Assembly (NCBI GenBank): GCA_029378245.1
Contig: JARKIF010000002.1
Span: 3,224,001 to 3,288,000, forward strand
Origin: Roridomyces roridus
Lineage: Eukaryota; Basidiomycota; Agaricomycetes; Agaricales; Mycenaceae
Reading direction: 5' to 3'
DNA length: 64,000 nt
Part shown: positions 35,756 through 49,651 of the stretch, in pieces
Layout of the letters: each line of letters begins with the position of its first letter
Position numbering within the stretch: the stretch's first letter is position 1
The notes under the pieces: model-generated
What the model was told of the DNA's origin: nothing
Seen by the model: the letters and a program-made list of their open reading frames with translations, nothing else
Databases searched by the model: none
Made by a program: the position numbers and the translations under genes

Positions 35756-36848
35756 ATGCCAAGAGACGAATCGCGTCGGAGTCGCAGTCCGCGACCCCGA
35801 GATAGCACCAAAGACACCGACCGCCACTCCAGAGACCGACATCGAGATGAGCGCCGCGATAGAGACGACCGCTCACGGTCACGGTCACCTCGTCGTGAAC
35901 ACGATCGACACCGCAGTCGCAGCCCAGCTTCCAAACGGAGACGTCTATCCAGATCTCGTTCGCGCTCAAGAGAACGAGAACGGCATAGAGAACGCCATGA
36001 AGACCGTCGTCGCCGGTCGCGGTCTCGTTCATCTGACAGTGCGTCATCGGAAGACTCACATCGGAAGAGGCGGAGGAAAGACCGAGATGGGAAACGGAGT
36101 AAGAGCGAAGAGAGGGAACGGAGAGAGCGCAAGGAAAGAAAGAGGGCCAAGAAGGAGAAGAAAGAGAAGGTGCGTTTGTTGACTTTCGGTGCCTTCAGTT
36201 CTGAAGCGTTTATTTACAGAAGAAGGCCGCCAAAGGCGCACCGCAGTGGGGGAGGTACGGTATCATCTCCGAGGCAGAGTGAGTGCACAACAATCTCAAG
36301 AAATGTTTCTCACTTTGCTAGTCAATTCACGAAAGGCCAAGAATTTCATACGTGGCTTGTGGAGGAACGTAAAATAAATCCCGAGACGATATCCAAAGAC
36401 CAGAACAAGAAGGAATTTGCGAAGTTCATGGAAGACTACAATACAGGTAAATTTCAGCAGTCAAGACGAAGATGTGCTTCTAACCGCCTCCCAGCTACTT
36501 TGCCCGACGAAAAGTACTACAACATGGAGTCATACAACCGCCGCATGTCTGCTCTTCGACAAGGAGAGTTTCTCCCCCCTCCAGACGATTCCTACGACCC
36601 ACAAGCGGATATGAAGGCTATCATTGGCGCACACAAGAAGAAAGCCGTCGACCAGGAAAGCTATCTGAATAGGGAGCAGCTCATGGAACTTCGAAAAGTG
36701 CAAAAGGAACGTGTCGAGGTGTGTGGGCCCTTGACCAACTGACGAGATTGCTAAACACTGAGATCAGGCGGGAAAGATGAGGCAACTGGGAATGGAAATA
36801 AGCCAGACTTTGGGGGTGCGGATGGACGGGACTGCCTTCGACGAATGA
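35756..36848 (+). CDS. SCI1-like Arg/Ser-rich nuclear protein
   Basis: Resembles the style-cell-cycle-inhibitor-1 (SCI1) family, small nuclear proteins tied to RNA processing and cell-cycle control in plants. The N-terminal half is an RS domain with many SR/RD/RE repeats and a Lys/Glu run. The conserved core after an intron is KKAAKGAPQWGRYGIISEAD, FTKGQEFHTWLVEERKINPE, KFMEDYNTATLPDEKYYNME and YNRRMSA. The tail is ELRKVQKERVEAGKMRQLGM and a stop at 36848. Four short introns keep frame. The RS domain suggests a splicing role and speckle localisation (inference). Confidence 0.75.
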
Positions 36849-37364
36849 TACGATATGCAAAGGGGTGCATAGTTATGCTTGTTCTGGTCGGCTTCTCCCA
36901 ATCTATTGCATCTACCTCAACTGAACGCGACCTGTCTCCGTTCCGCGCGTATAGCGATCCAACACCGCTCTCACGCGACTTGCCGCGTAAGCGTCTGCGC
37001 AATTCAATCGTGTCAACACCCTCTTTTCCTCTCACCCTCGTTCCAAGCCTTGATGAAACCCTCGAAATTAGCACCCCCTTTCGCTTCTAGTCCCTTTGAC
37101 ATCTCTGTATCTGCTGCGCATCCTTTCAATCGGCTCAATGATGCCAGTGCCTCTGCTTCCTGCGAATGTCTAGGAATTCTCTGTTCTACATCGCTCCACC
37201 GCCTCTCCACTCCCCCCCGTTTCCGCGGTGGCCACCGCCATCACTGGTATCCACTGTATTCGATGTTCAGGAGTAATACAGGGCCGATTGCTGCACAATC
37301 TCCTGAATGCATAATTGCATAAATATGGCCATTTGCTGCGGCCCATGGTCGTTCGCAAGGTCCC
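36849..37364. other. Intergenic region, promoter of the secreted protein
   Basis: A 516-bp region with no supported gene. A TATA-like ATAAATA at about 37320 lies about 45 bp before the next start. Confidence 0.5.
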
Positions 37365-38313
37365 ATGCGTGGAATTCTGTCGTTCGTCGGCCTCTGGTCA
37401 CTGGCCTGCGCGGCTTTGATACCTGAAGCCCGGGATGCCGATCTTTCCGTGGAATCTCGAGCAGCCTCCACGAATCTCACCAACGGGAACGGGATAGTGT
37501 ATGGCAGCGACGGGGTGATGATTTACGACGCCTCGGGTATATATCCTTCTCTTATACCGGACTGGCACTCACGGGGCATATCTAGGCATCCTCACCAAGG
37601 GCTGCAACACCGCAGCCATCTCGTACTGCTACGGGATGTACCTATCCCCCAATGCTTCCCAGAACCTCGACACAAATCATCTCGACTCGCCCCGGCAGCG
37701 GAACGAATTCCATTTCCCAGCCCTCACCGCCAACCAATCCTTCTCCTACTCGTGGAAACAATACCTCGACCCGACCGTGAACGGATCCACCCACTTTTTC
37801 TACATCATGCAGGTCTTTGGCGCCAACGAGCAGCTTCCCGTCGCAGCGCTCACCATCCTGAAATCCAACCTCGTCATTGTGGACTCGGCCACTCCCCAGT
37901 GCGGAGGCACCTCCTGCCCTAGCCACCCCGCTCTCCAACTATGTCGGCAAATATACGACTCATGCTATCTCGTGCGTCTTTTACTTTTGACTAGACCAGT
38001 CCCCGCTGACTTGATGCAGTGGAACATTTGGGCCTTCCGGCAAGCTGAACTACCAAGTCACTAGCCCCAGCGGTCCCATCATCAGTTATTCCAGGAGCGG
38101 AGGTCTTGCAACAGGCGGGGGCTAGTAAGCCATCCATCTCCGATTCTTTCACTCCATATTGATGCGTCTGGTCTAGCATTAAATTCGGTACTTACAGACT
38201 AACCTTCTCGCCCAATATGTCACCCGTCAGGTACATGACCTCTCTACCTGCCGTGGATCTGACTGACGCACCCTGCAGCACTATGGTCGGGGACTGGAAG
38301 ACCATCAACTAGA
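37365..38313 (+). pseudogene. Secreted protein, concanavalin-like fold suspected, with apparent frameshift
   Basis: Signal peptide (MRGILSFVGLWSLACAALIP), then the mature protein. Exon 2 reads ILTKGCNTAAISYCYGMYLS and FPALTANQSFSYSWKQYLDP, later FFYIMQVFGANEQLPVAALT. The end after introns reads GPSGKLNYQVTSPSGPIISY and IKFGTYRLTFSPNMSPV, then GDWKTIN. This pattern recalls secreted fungal polysaccharide-lyase-like or jelly-roll proteins; the family is not certain. Between CGGTSCPS (about 37920) and PLSNYVGKYTTHAIS the reading frame must shift by +1, and no intron of usual size can do it. It may be a sequencing insertion or a real break. The product would otherwise be about 230-250 residues with several possible N-glycosylation sites. 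Confidence 0.6.
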
Positions 38314-38381
38314 CTTGTGTATCCATCCGAAAGCTAATAAAATTATTGTTACATTATCTATAGTGTATAAATCCAGCGACA

Positions 38382-41819
<3,438 letters not shown>

Positions 41820-42869
41820 GTACTTAGAGACACGTTACTTTTTGACAGCTTCCTTCAAACCGAAACAGCAATCTTCCTTGCCCGCACAAACGCCGACTCC
41901 AAGGACTTCCTTGAACCACTAAGAACGATCGAAGCCTGTCCTGGATTTTCTTTGGTGGGTAGAGCGTGTCTCGCGTCCTTCAAGGGACCGTCATGATTCC
42001 GTTTTCAGACGCTGGGAACAGGGACAAGACTCTAGTGCGTCTCCTGTTCTATGTTCTTCCTTGGACTCTTGGCTCAACGAGTGCTACAAGTAGCTTCATC
42101 GGGCCGCATTCCATCCTCGAGCTTTCGCGCGGCCCTCCATGGGTTACCGTTGCCACCGCTTCCACCCTTTCCTGTTCCCACCACTGCGCTAGTCAACTGC
42201 CCTAACTGGCTGTAATCGCTCAACTGCATCGGACCATTTATCGCCTTCTGGTGCACGCGTTAAGGGTAGCCTTGGTCCGCCACGAATAATTCGCCCCCGC
42301 TCCAATCCAGTCCTGGGACCTATCTACCATTCGCCAGGGCGGGTGTGGGTAGAGACAAGAAGTTCTTGGGCTCAATGTTCTTCAAGCTTCAAGGGGGCGT
42401 CATGATGTGTTTTCAAGCCACTGGCCCTCTCACGGTGCTCGACCGCGTGGTGTGCCGTCGGGGCAGGGCGGTTGCAGAGCCATCTTTCCTCTGAGCAACA
42501 TCCCTCTGCGAGGGCGGCCTCCATGGTGTTACGCTTTCTTTGCAGCAGTAGTTGCCCTGGCATTGCTTGCCCAGTCCTTTACGAGCTTCGACCAATCAAC
42601 TGCTCCAATGATCCACTTCTCGGGCATGCGGGCAGCCACGAAAAGAATCGCCCACAGTCACTCTACCTATATCCCTACATATTCCTGACATTTATACACA
42701 TTTTTTCTCCTACCGTCCATCTGAAAGAACGACGGAAACTGACGGTGTATTCTTTTTCCTTTGCCCTGAGCAATGAAGTCAGCTGAGTCCGGCCCGCGGC
42801 GGCAATGCGGCCCGGCTGCCGGCTATAAAGAGAATCATCCAGAATCATCCGCCCTCTTCACCTCCAACC
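41820..42869. promoter_or_regulatory. Divergent region between ATPase and aldo-keto reductase
   Basis: A 1,050-bp region with no supported gene; short frames lack domains. It carries the promoters of both flanking genes. Confidence 0.5.
42824..42830 (+). promoter_or_regulatory. TATA box of the aldo-keto reductase
   Basis: TATAAAG lies 46 bp before the ATG at 42870, behind a GC-rich palindromic stretch. Confidence 0.6.
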
Positions 42870-44037
42870 ATGTCCTTTGGAAAGATCCTCACACTCAGCA
42901 GCGGCACTCCCGTCCCCCAAATTGGCCTCGGAACGTGGCTCTCCAAGCCCAAGGAGGTCGAGAATGCCGTGAGCACGCGACGCGTCGACGCGTCCCATCG
43001 CTTACCATCGATTAGGTCGAAATCGCCGTCCGCAATGGCTACCGCCACCTCGATCTCGCTATGATTTATCAAGTAAGTTTCTCTCTATTTCTTGAGGCAT
43101 TTAATAAACGAATTGTGCAGAACCAGGACGAGGTCGGCGCCGCTCTCAAAAAAGTCATCCCGTCTGTCGTCAAGCGCGAGGAGCTTTTCTTGACCTCAAA
43201 ACTATGGAACTCGGCTCACCAACCTGCCTGTCTCTGAGCAAGAGCTGGATGAGACGCTCAAGCAGCTCGGTGTCGACTATCTCGATCTCTATCGTGCGTT
43301 CCTTGTTCCAGCACATCCACCCTCACCTCATCTTTGTTCAGTCATTCACTGGCCCGTCGCGTTCCCTCCCGGAAACGGTCTCTTCCCTCCCCATGCCACC
43401 AAGGAGAATGAGATCGCGCTTGACCTCGAAACGTCCCTCGTCGACACCTGGAAAGCCATGATCGCTCTCCCCAAGTCCAAGGTCCGCAATATCGGTGTCT
43501 CCAACTTTACCATCGAGCACCTCGAGGGCATCATCAAGGCCACCGGCGTCGTGCCCATCGTCAACCAGATTGAGGCGCACCCCCTCCTTCCCCAAGACGA
43601 CCTCGTCGCGTACTGCAAGGAGAAGAACATCCACATCACTGCCTACAGTCCCCTCGGAAACAACTGTACGTGTTCTGCTCTATCTTTTCTTTCATTCTCT
43701 GAACAACGTCCCAGTGATCGGCGTCAAGAAACTCACAGAAGAGCCCGTCGTCGAGCAGATCGCGTCCAAACTCGGCGCCACCACCGCCCAGGTCCTCATC
43801 GCCTGGGGCGCCTTCCGCGGACAAACCGTCATCCCCAAATCCGTACAGGAGGAGCGCATCCAGTCCAACTTCAAGCAGATTGAACTGTCGCAGGAGGACT
43901 TTGACGCCATTTCGGCGTTGGGCAAGGATAAGCATGTGCGCTTCAATATTCCCTACCGGTATAGCCCGTCTTGGGATATTGCGCTCTTTGGGGAGCCGGA
44001 GGAGGCGCCTGCTGCCAACCAGGTCAAGATTGTTTGA
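42870..44037 (+). pseudogene. Aldo-keto reductase, one apparent frameshift
   Basis: NADPH-dependent aldehyde/ketone reductase. Exons give [53 protein letters not shown] (catalytic Asp and Tyr), [11 protein letters not shown] (catalytic Lys), [20 protein letters not shown] (catalytic His), [36 protein letters not shown] and [20 protein letters not shown], ending NQVKIV. All four catalytic residues are present. In exon 3, near 43234, the frame must shift +1 between NSAHQPA and [15 protein letters not shown]; no intron fits. Length would be about 330 residues, normal for AKRs. If the extra base is an artefact, the gene is functional. Confidence 0.8.
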
Positions 44038-44295
44038 ATGTGTAAAAGCAAAGTGTAACCATTATTCAATAACTTTTTTTCTTGTTCAAATCTTGAGACT
44101 TGAGCTCCATCGTGCGGACGTGCGCGACGCTTCTCGATCTTGTTAGCGTCCTCCCGACCTTGGGCGATGACCTTCGACGTCATGCGATGCATCATTGCAT
44201 GCCCGCTCTCACCGATGCGTGTGGCAAGCTCGGAAACATCCCGGCGACTTTGGGAAGGGCAAGGAGGGGAAGGTGAGGGTAAGCAAGCATGGAAG
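44038..44295 (-). other. Possible extra 3' coding exon near the F-box gene
   Basis: After the displaced F-box tail, a consensus intron (GTATGTATC...CCAAAG) could join to a charged stretch: RRDVSELATRIGESGHAMMH, then SKVIAQGREDANKIEKRRAR. It may be a further exon or a small unrelated gene. Low certainty. Confidence 0.3.
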
Positions 44296-44373
44296 TCAAG
44301 ATACATACAATCTACTAGTACTAGTGCCGAGCGCCCAAGTCTTAACCTCCTCACGGAATTGCACCAGAACTGA
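44296..44373 (-). pseudogene. Displaced C-terminal segment of the F-box gene
   Basis: Reads SVLVQFREEVKTWALGTSTS then RLYVS and a stop at 44296-44298. The first residues come from one copy of a 16-bp direct repeat. It aligns with the tail of the related F-box gene at 47.9-49.6 kb (MYLPVLAKVRAEERRWAQMA), which shows that it was once continuous with the gene upstream and has been cut off by the inserted element. Confidence 0.6.
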
Positions 44374-44512
44374 GAAAAAAAAAGTTTGGGCGGTTACTCA
44401 TTGAAGTGCACTACCTGAAAGGTCTGCAGAAGCATTCCCCCAGTAGGCCCGCTTCTTTAGGGATTCGAACCCACGGGTTCCTGGTTACAGCCCTTTTTCA
44501 TCAACTGTAACT
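44374..44512 (-). mobile_element. SINE-like tRNA-related insertion (139 bp)
   Basis: The insert is flanked by perfect 16-bp direct repeats (ATTGCACCAGAACTGA at 44358-44373 and 44513-44528), typical target-site duplications. Read on the minus strand it begins with a box-A-like TAGTTACAGTTG (44513-44502) and has a tRNA box B GGTTCGAATCC (44471-44461), about 42 nt apart, then ends in a run of nine T before the second repeat. The T-arm pairs poorly, so it is not a working tRNA gene. A short element with a pol III promoter, a homopolymer tail and duplications fits a SINE. The partner LINE is not in the window. Confidence 0.65.
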
Positions 44513-46062
44513 ATTGCACCAGAACTGAAATGTATGCTTCAACCTGCTTCCATAGACTAAATAATGTTTCCTTGTCGTCAAGGTATGCAATCCTCTTGGC
44601 CGTGTACACCTTGTTGACCGTTAGGAAACAGGGCGGAGATGAACCGCGCGACGTGGATCGGCTGGGAACCAGTAATCTTGGATCTATTCACGCCTATGGA
44701 TCGGAGGCGTGAATGGACCAGCGGTTGCACCTTCATAGACGGAATGACAGAGAGACTGAAATTCATGCAGACGTTCTCGAGCTTGGGACACCATTGAGCG
44801 AGGCTCCGCAAGCAGCCGAGCGTGGTCCGAGTACGACCGCCGGGTCCCTGCAACTCCAGACTACGAAGTACGTGGCCATGCTTGAGCCATCTGGGCTATG
44901 GCCGCGTCGTCCAAGTCGGATCCCAAATTAAATCCGATTTTCATATAGACTAAATTGACGAGATCAAGGGCGGGGCGTAGGCACTCGAAAGTGATATTGG
45001 TATCCGATATAACGCCTAGCAAGTCAAGGCACGCGAGGGAGGAGTGTTGGGACTTTGCCAATTCCGCGAGGAATGACGCGATAGCCGGAAAAGGCACCCA
45101 TGCATGTGATGTGTTTTCCACCTTGAACGATTCCAGAGCGGAATTACTGCACATCTCCAGCAAACGAATCGCCGAGGTCATGTTTGCTTCGCATATATCG
45201 AGTCGGCGGAGAGATGGGAAGGGATTCGGAGTCGGAACGAGATCCACTGTCGACAGTGCTTTTGGAAGGCCGCGTACTGCCAGGTACCTGAGAGTGGAGA
45301 GCCGTGCCAGATGCATCAAAGACACCATATTCGGGATGTGAATCGTCAAGGACTCGACGCAACACAAGCCCAGGATAAACTTGGTGATATTGTTACTGGC
45401 CACAGCGGATAGCTCCGCCCCGTCGTCGAAGGTGATAGAAACATCCTTCAATAGAGGACATTTGTCAGGTAGTAAGGAGAGTACGACAGAATCTGCCTGC
45501 TCTTTGCATCGGAGGGTGATGCGTGTAATTTTTGGGACGAGAAAGAGACGGATGTGAAAGAAATCGCTGTCGTAACCGGTCCAATCAAGATCGGTGAGGT
45601 TGCGGAATATGCCGCCATCCATGAAATTGAAGGCGAGAACCGCATAGATCGAGGAATACGAAAAACAGTATCGACCCATATAGGTCGGACTATAAGAGAA
45701 TTTTCGCACATGACTAGCGTGCAGGCGTGCCCGCTCCCAGTCCGAGGCCTCAATAGGTCGGACAAGTCGCTGGAATCAGATTTGAGAAGAAAGTTCGCTG
45801 TTTGGACAAGTGCACTCACAAGAATCTGTGCATTGCCACGACAATGGTCCCTTCCGACGACGTCTAGGCGATAAAGATCGCGAGGCAAACACCGTAGCGT
45901 GGTCAAGAAGTCTGTTTGCGACTGCCATAGTCTGCCAATTGCGGGAATATGGAATACTCTGGCTGTCCGTGCCAGGGCCGCGAGAGATTTGCGGTTCTCG
46001 CAGGGGTCCAAGTACGAGAGAATGTGCTCTACGAGCTCCGGAATCGCCAGGTTGGGATACAT
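44511..46062 (-). pseudogene. F-box/LRR-like gene A, cut by an insertion
   Basis: F-box adaptor family (substrate receptor of SCF ubiquitin ligases). The F-box is MYPNLAIPELVEHILSYLDP with LAALARTARVFHIPAIGRLW. One intron (about 45819-45770) joins GNAQIL to RLVRPIEASDWERARLHASH. The LRR-like body includes DLDWTGYDSDFFHIRLFL, LLPDKCPLLKDVSITFDD and LRPALDLVNLVYMKIGFN. Two +1 shifts are needed: near 44868 (QAWPR to LRSLELQGPGG) and near 44615 (ALFPN to VNKVYTAKRIAYLDD). The frame then ends YISVLVQ-stop, and the stop TAG at 44511-44513 is formed at the edge of the inserted element. The start at 46062 parallels the starts of the two neighbouring paralogues. Confidence 0.7.
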
Positions 46063-46150
46063 GTAGACTTGAGGGAAGCGAGGGGCTTGAAGATGCGGGG
46101 CGAAACAAGGTGGGGTCAAAAAGGAGACAGCGGATGCATTTTGATGGCCA

Positions 46151-47734
46151 CTATCTGAGTCGCACATGATCTCGAAAGAACTTGTCCATTATGGCTTTAC
46201 AGGCCGCATCCTTCTCCCGGGTGGATTCACCCACATGAGAGGGAAGGAGTGCTTCGACCTGCTCCCAGTGGTCAGCATTCGGATCCTCGCCTATCTCGTA
46301 CGATGACAACTCCTGCAAGTTCGGGAAGATCGCGCCAAGGAACTGTGCAACAGGGTGTACCTGGGAGGCAGGTATAGGAGATTGCTCTACATTGAGACGG
46401 GACATGCGCTGATTTGAGGAGGGTGCATCTCCGACAGAAGGGGTGATATCTGTTGTGAAATCCATTGAGACAGTCCGCAGGTTCGGGCAATGAAGGGCCA
46501 AGTACTGTAAGAATTGGAGTGTGGGGCGGACACCATCTGCACGGTCCAACCGCATAATGTCAAGAGATTCTAGTTGTGGCCATGCTCGCGCCATCTCCAA
46601 GATGGCTAGATCGTCGAGAGTGAATCTAGGTCTCCAAAGAAGACGCAAATGCGCCAGCTTCGCAAAACCAAGCGCCGGTCTCAGGCACTCAATGACATTA
46701 ATGCTATCAGCTGTCTCATCGGGATGCCAGACCCGAATCTGGAGATCCGGCAAGGAGCGTTGAGAGCTTGCGAGTGATGCAAGAAGCGGTCGGATGCGTT
46801 GGGTAGCTTCCCGGCATCGAATATTCAGCTCGAACGTATTCAAAGTGTTGGCCAAACACAGCTCGAAGAGGCGCGATATGGCTGAGGGGTGGGGTTCCTC
46901 GCATTGAAGACGGTGGAGGGGTGTAAAAAGAGGACCTTCAGCACGGGGTGGTGCCGCTAGAGTCGTTGGTAGACTTCGAACGGACAAAGAGCGAAGACAA
47001 GGCAGTCGAGCGATATGCTGCAAGACCAGCCATGTCGTAAATGTGCATATGCAGGTACTGGATGCAGCGCAGCTCTCGTATGAGCACCGAGACGAGGTTC
47101 CTGGTGGCCTCCGTGGCTGAATCATCGCGAGGATGCGTGAAGTCCAAATGGGTCAGGGATGGACATTTTTGGGGCAGCAGGGAGAGGATGGCAAGCGGCG
47201 AGGAAGTGTCACATCGCGCGATAAGTGAGGTGACTTTGGGTCCGAGGAACAGTCCAATGTGAGGGAAATTCTCATCGGACTGAGCCCAGAAGAGATGGGT
47301 AAGATTCGGGAATATGCAGTCGTCCGCCGCGTCAAGGGCAAGCAAAGGACAGATTGCGGAGTGCGGGAATTCATCGAACTGGAGGATCGAGGAGAATTCT
47401 CTGACTCGTCTGGCGTATTGGCGAGGTCGCTCCCAATCTGAGCTTTGGATAGGTCGTAAAAAGCTCTGGAGACGTCTGAGGAAACTTGTTTTCAGTGGCA
47501 GAGCTTTGCTTACAAGACTACGTTTCCCATTCACCACCTCCTCTTGGACGAGATCGGGAGGCATGCAGAGCAGAAGGGCGCGGAGCGACGTTTGAGACCG
47601 CCACAAGCGGTTGAGGGTAGAAATAAGCGGGCGGTTCGGGCAAGAACCGCGAGAGAAGGCTTGTATTCCTTTTGGCGCCGGATATGAGAGACGATTTCGT
47701 CTACAAGCTCTGGGATCTCGAAACAGCGGTGCAT
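46151..47734 (-). pseudogene. F-box/LRR-like gene B, two apparent frameshifts
   Basis: Paralogue of its neighbours. The start MHRCFEIPELVDEIVSHIRR matches the F-box N-terminus of gene C. A shift is needed after ARTARLFL (about 47635) to reach STLNRLWRSQTSLRALLLCM, and a +1 shift near 47025 to go from IYDMAGL to QHIARLPCLRSLSVRSLPTT. A short intron (about 47516-47479) precedes RRLQSFLRPIQSSDWERPRQ. The rest is open: LRPALGFAKLAHLRLLWRP, MARAWPQLESLDIMRLD and AQFLGAIFPNLQELSSYEIG, ending KFFRDHVRLR. It lies 88 bp upstream of gene A on the same strand and is divergent from gene C. Confidence 0.68.
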
Positions 47735-47899
47735 TCGTGGTGGTGGTGCAGTGGCAATCACGGTCACGGCGCAACAAAGGCGCGACGCGTTCTTGACGGA
47801 TCAGAGAATTTGGACTGGATCAACTTTTGACCGCCTCCGGCATGGCCGAGCCGATCTTTGGCCTTTGTCACTTACCACCACAGCGAACCCGCCACACTG

Positions 47900-49555
47900 A
47901 TGCATCCCTGCCTAGAAATCCCTGAACTCGTGGAAAACATCGTTTCGCAACTGGGTCAGGACCCGGAGAAAAATTTGGGGTCTCTCGCTGCTCTGGCGCG
48001 CACTGCCCGCGTTCTCCAGGATGCAGCACTGGATGCTTTGTGGCGGACACAAAGCTCAGTCCTAAATGTTCTCCGATGCATGCCCTCGGATCTTTTTGAA
48101 GACGTTCTTGTCGATGGGGTGCTCACAAGTCTTGTAAGTATGCTGCCTTTGAAAGCGTCACTCTGTTGTTTAAACTATAGCCAGACGCCCCGACGCATTA
48201 TACTGGCTTCGGATTGGAATAAAATCTACTCGTACGCAGCACGCGTGAAAACATTCATCGCTCATCCCAAGGACGGGCTCTCTGGAACCCACATCTTCCA
48301 GATCCTCTCCCTCTCCCTGCCCAACGACTACATCTATCCGAATCTTACCGACCTCTACTGGACTGATCGTGAGGATGGTCTCCCTCTCATCCGTCCACTT
48401 CTCGGGCCAAAGATTACTCAAATCACAGTCAGGTGCTCGGCACCCTTGCATCTCTCTCTCCTCTCCCTTTTGCCAGAGAGATGCCCCTCATTGGAGGACC
48501 TCACGATCGATTTTCCCGACCGGGAGACCATGGCAGGATGGACGAGTAACGCTCATAGTCTCTTTGACTTTGTACAGGAGCTCTGCTGCATTACACGCGT
48601 TCAAATGGATATTATGGACATGGTCGCTTTGAAGCACATAGGCCGTCTTCCTCGTCTCGAGGTGTTGCACGCGGAAGGGCTACCAGACGACTTGTTAACG
48701 TCCCGAACCGCCCAGAAGAGTCTCTTTCCCTCCCTGCGACACCTTCATTCGAAGGACTCGAGCATCGCTTCAGTCACCCGCCTCGTCACCTTGTGCTCCG
48801 CTACGTTGGAGTCATTGACGGTGGACTGTGAGTCGTACGCACCCCCCAAGTCCATCAAGCGACTCCTCGCGGCATTGGAATCTCACCATTCATCGCTCAC
48901 GGACCTCGAGATCAAATGCTCGAACGATGGCGCGGACGGCTCGCACGCCAACGGATGTCCTCAGCATCGAGTACTTGTACCCCGCCCTCCACCTCGATCA
49001 CTTGCGATATCTGGACCTACTTGATATTGCACCAAAACTGAGGCTGGACGATGCAGCCTTGACCCAGATGGCTCAAGCCTGGCCACACCTCCAGGGACTC
49101 GTCATAACCGGGCTCGAGTCAGTCCGAGCAAGCCCCAACGCTCCGTTCTTTGCAGACCGTTGCCTTCCACTGTCCCAACCTCGAGCGCCTGGAGATGGAA
49201 GTTGACACGACCGACGTCCCCTCATTTGACGAGGCGCCTCGTACTAGCCCGCGCCTCACCTATTTAAACTTGGGCTCTTCCCACATTCCCGATGGCTTTT
49301 GCTGCCAAGATCGCGCATTTCATTTCCGCTGTTTTCCCAAACCTGCGGTCTGTGAAGACGGCATTTGACGCTAAGCCCTCCGCTGCAAACGAAGCGTCTG
49401 AGGAGGAGCAAACCAAATTGAAGTACAGGAGGGGATGGAAGGAGGTTCGGATGTATCTTCCTGTTCTCGCCAAAGTGCGCGCCGAAGAAAGGCGTTGGGC
49501 ACAGATGGCCATGGTGGAATCTCCCAGCCCAGTGACGGAACCTGGCGTAGTTTGA
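47900..49555 (+). pseudogene. F-box/LRR-like gene C, three or more apparent frameshifts
   Basis: Starts MHPCLEIPELVENIVSQLGQ with LAALARTARVLQDAALDALW (F-box). An intron candidate at about 48134-48180 precedes ILASDWNKIYSYAARVKTFI; the frame there is not fully resolved. The body has DLYWTDREDGLPLIRPLLGP and LLPERCPSLEDLTIDFPD. Single extra bases near 48953, 49146 and 49290 interrupt SHAN/DVLSIEYLYPALHLDH, RASP/LRSLQTVAFHCPNLER and SSHIP/MAFAAKIAHFISAVF. The tail is WKEVRMYLPVLAKVRAEERR and ends TEPGVV. It is arranged head to head with gene B, with 165 bp between starts, so they may share a promoter. Confidence 0.7.
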
Positions 49556-49651
49556 ATACTTTGTATACATACCTTATGTATCTTTCCAGACTTTTTTGAG
49601 TTTGTGCAAGTGATGTCGCGCTCTTGATCTTCACCTCCTCGACCTGAAAAC

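Noticed and set aside
44445..44513. A tRNA gene on the minus strand
   Set aside because: Box B is perfect, but the T-stem pairs only partly and no acceptor stem closes it; flanking direct repeats show it belongs to an inserted element.
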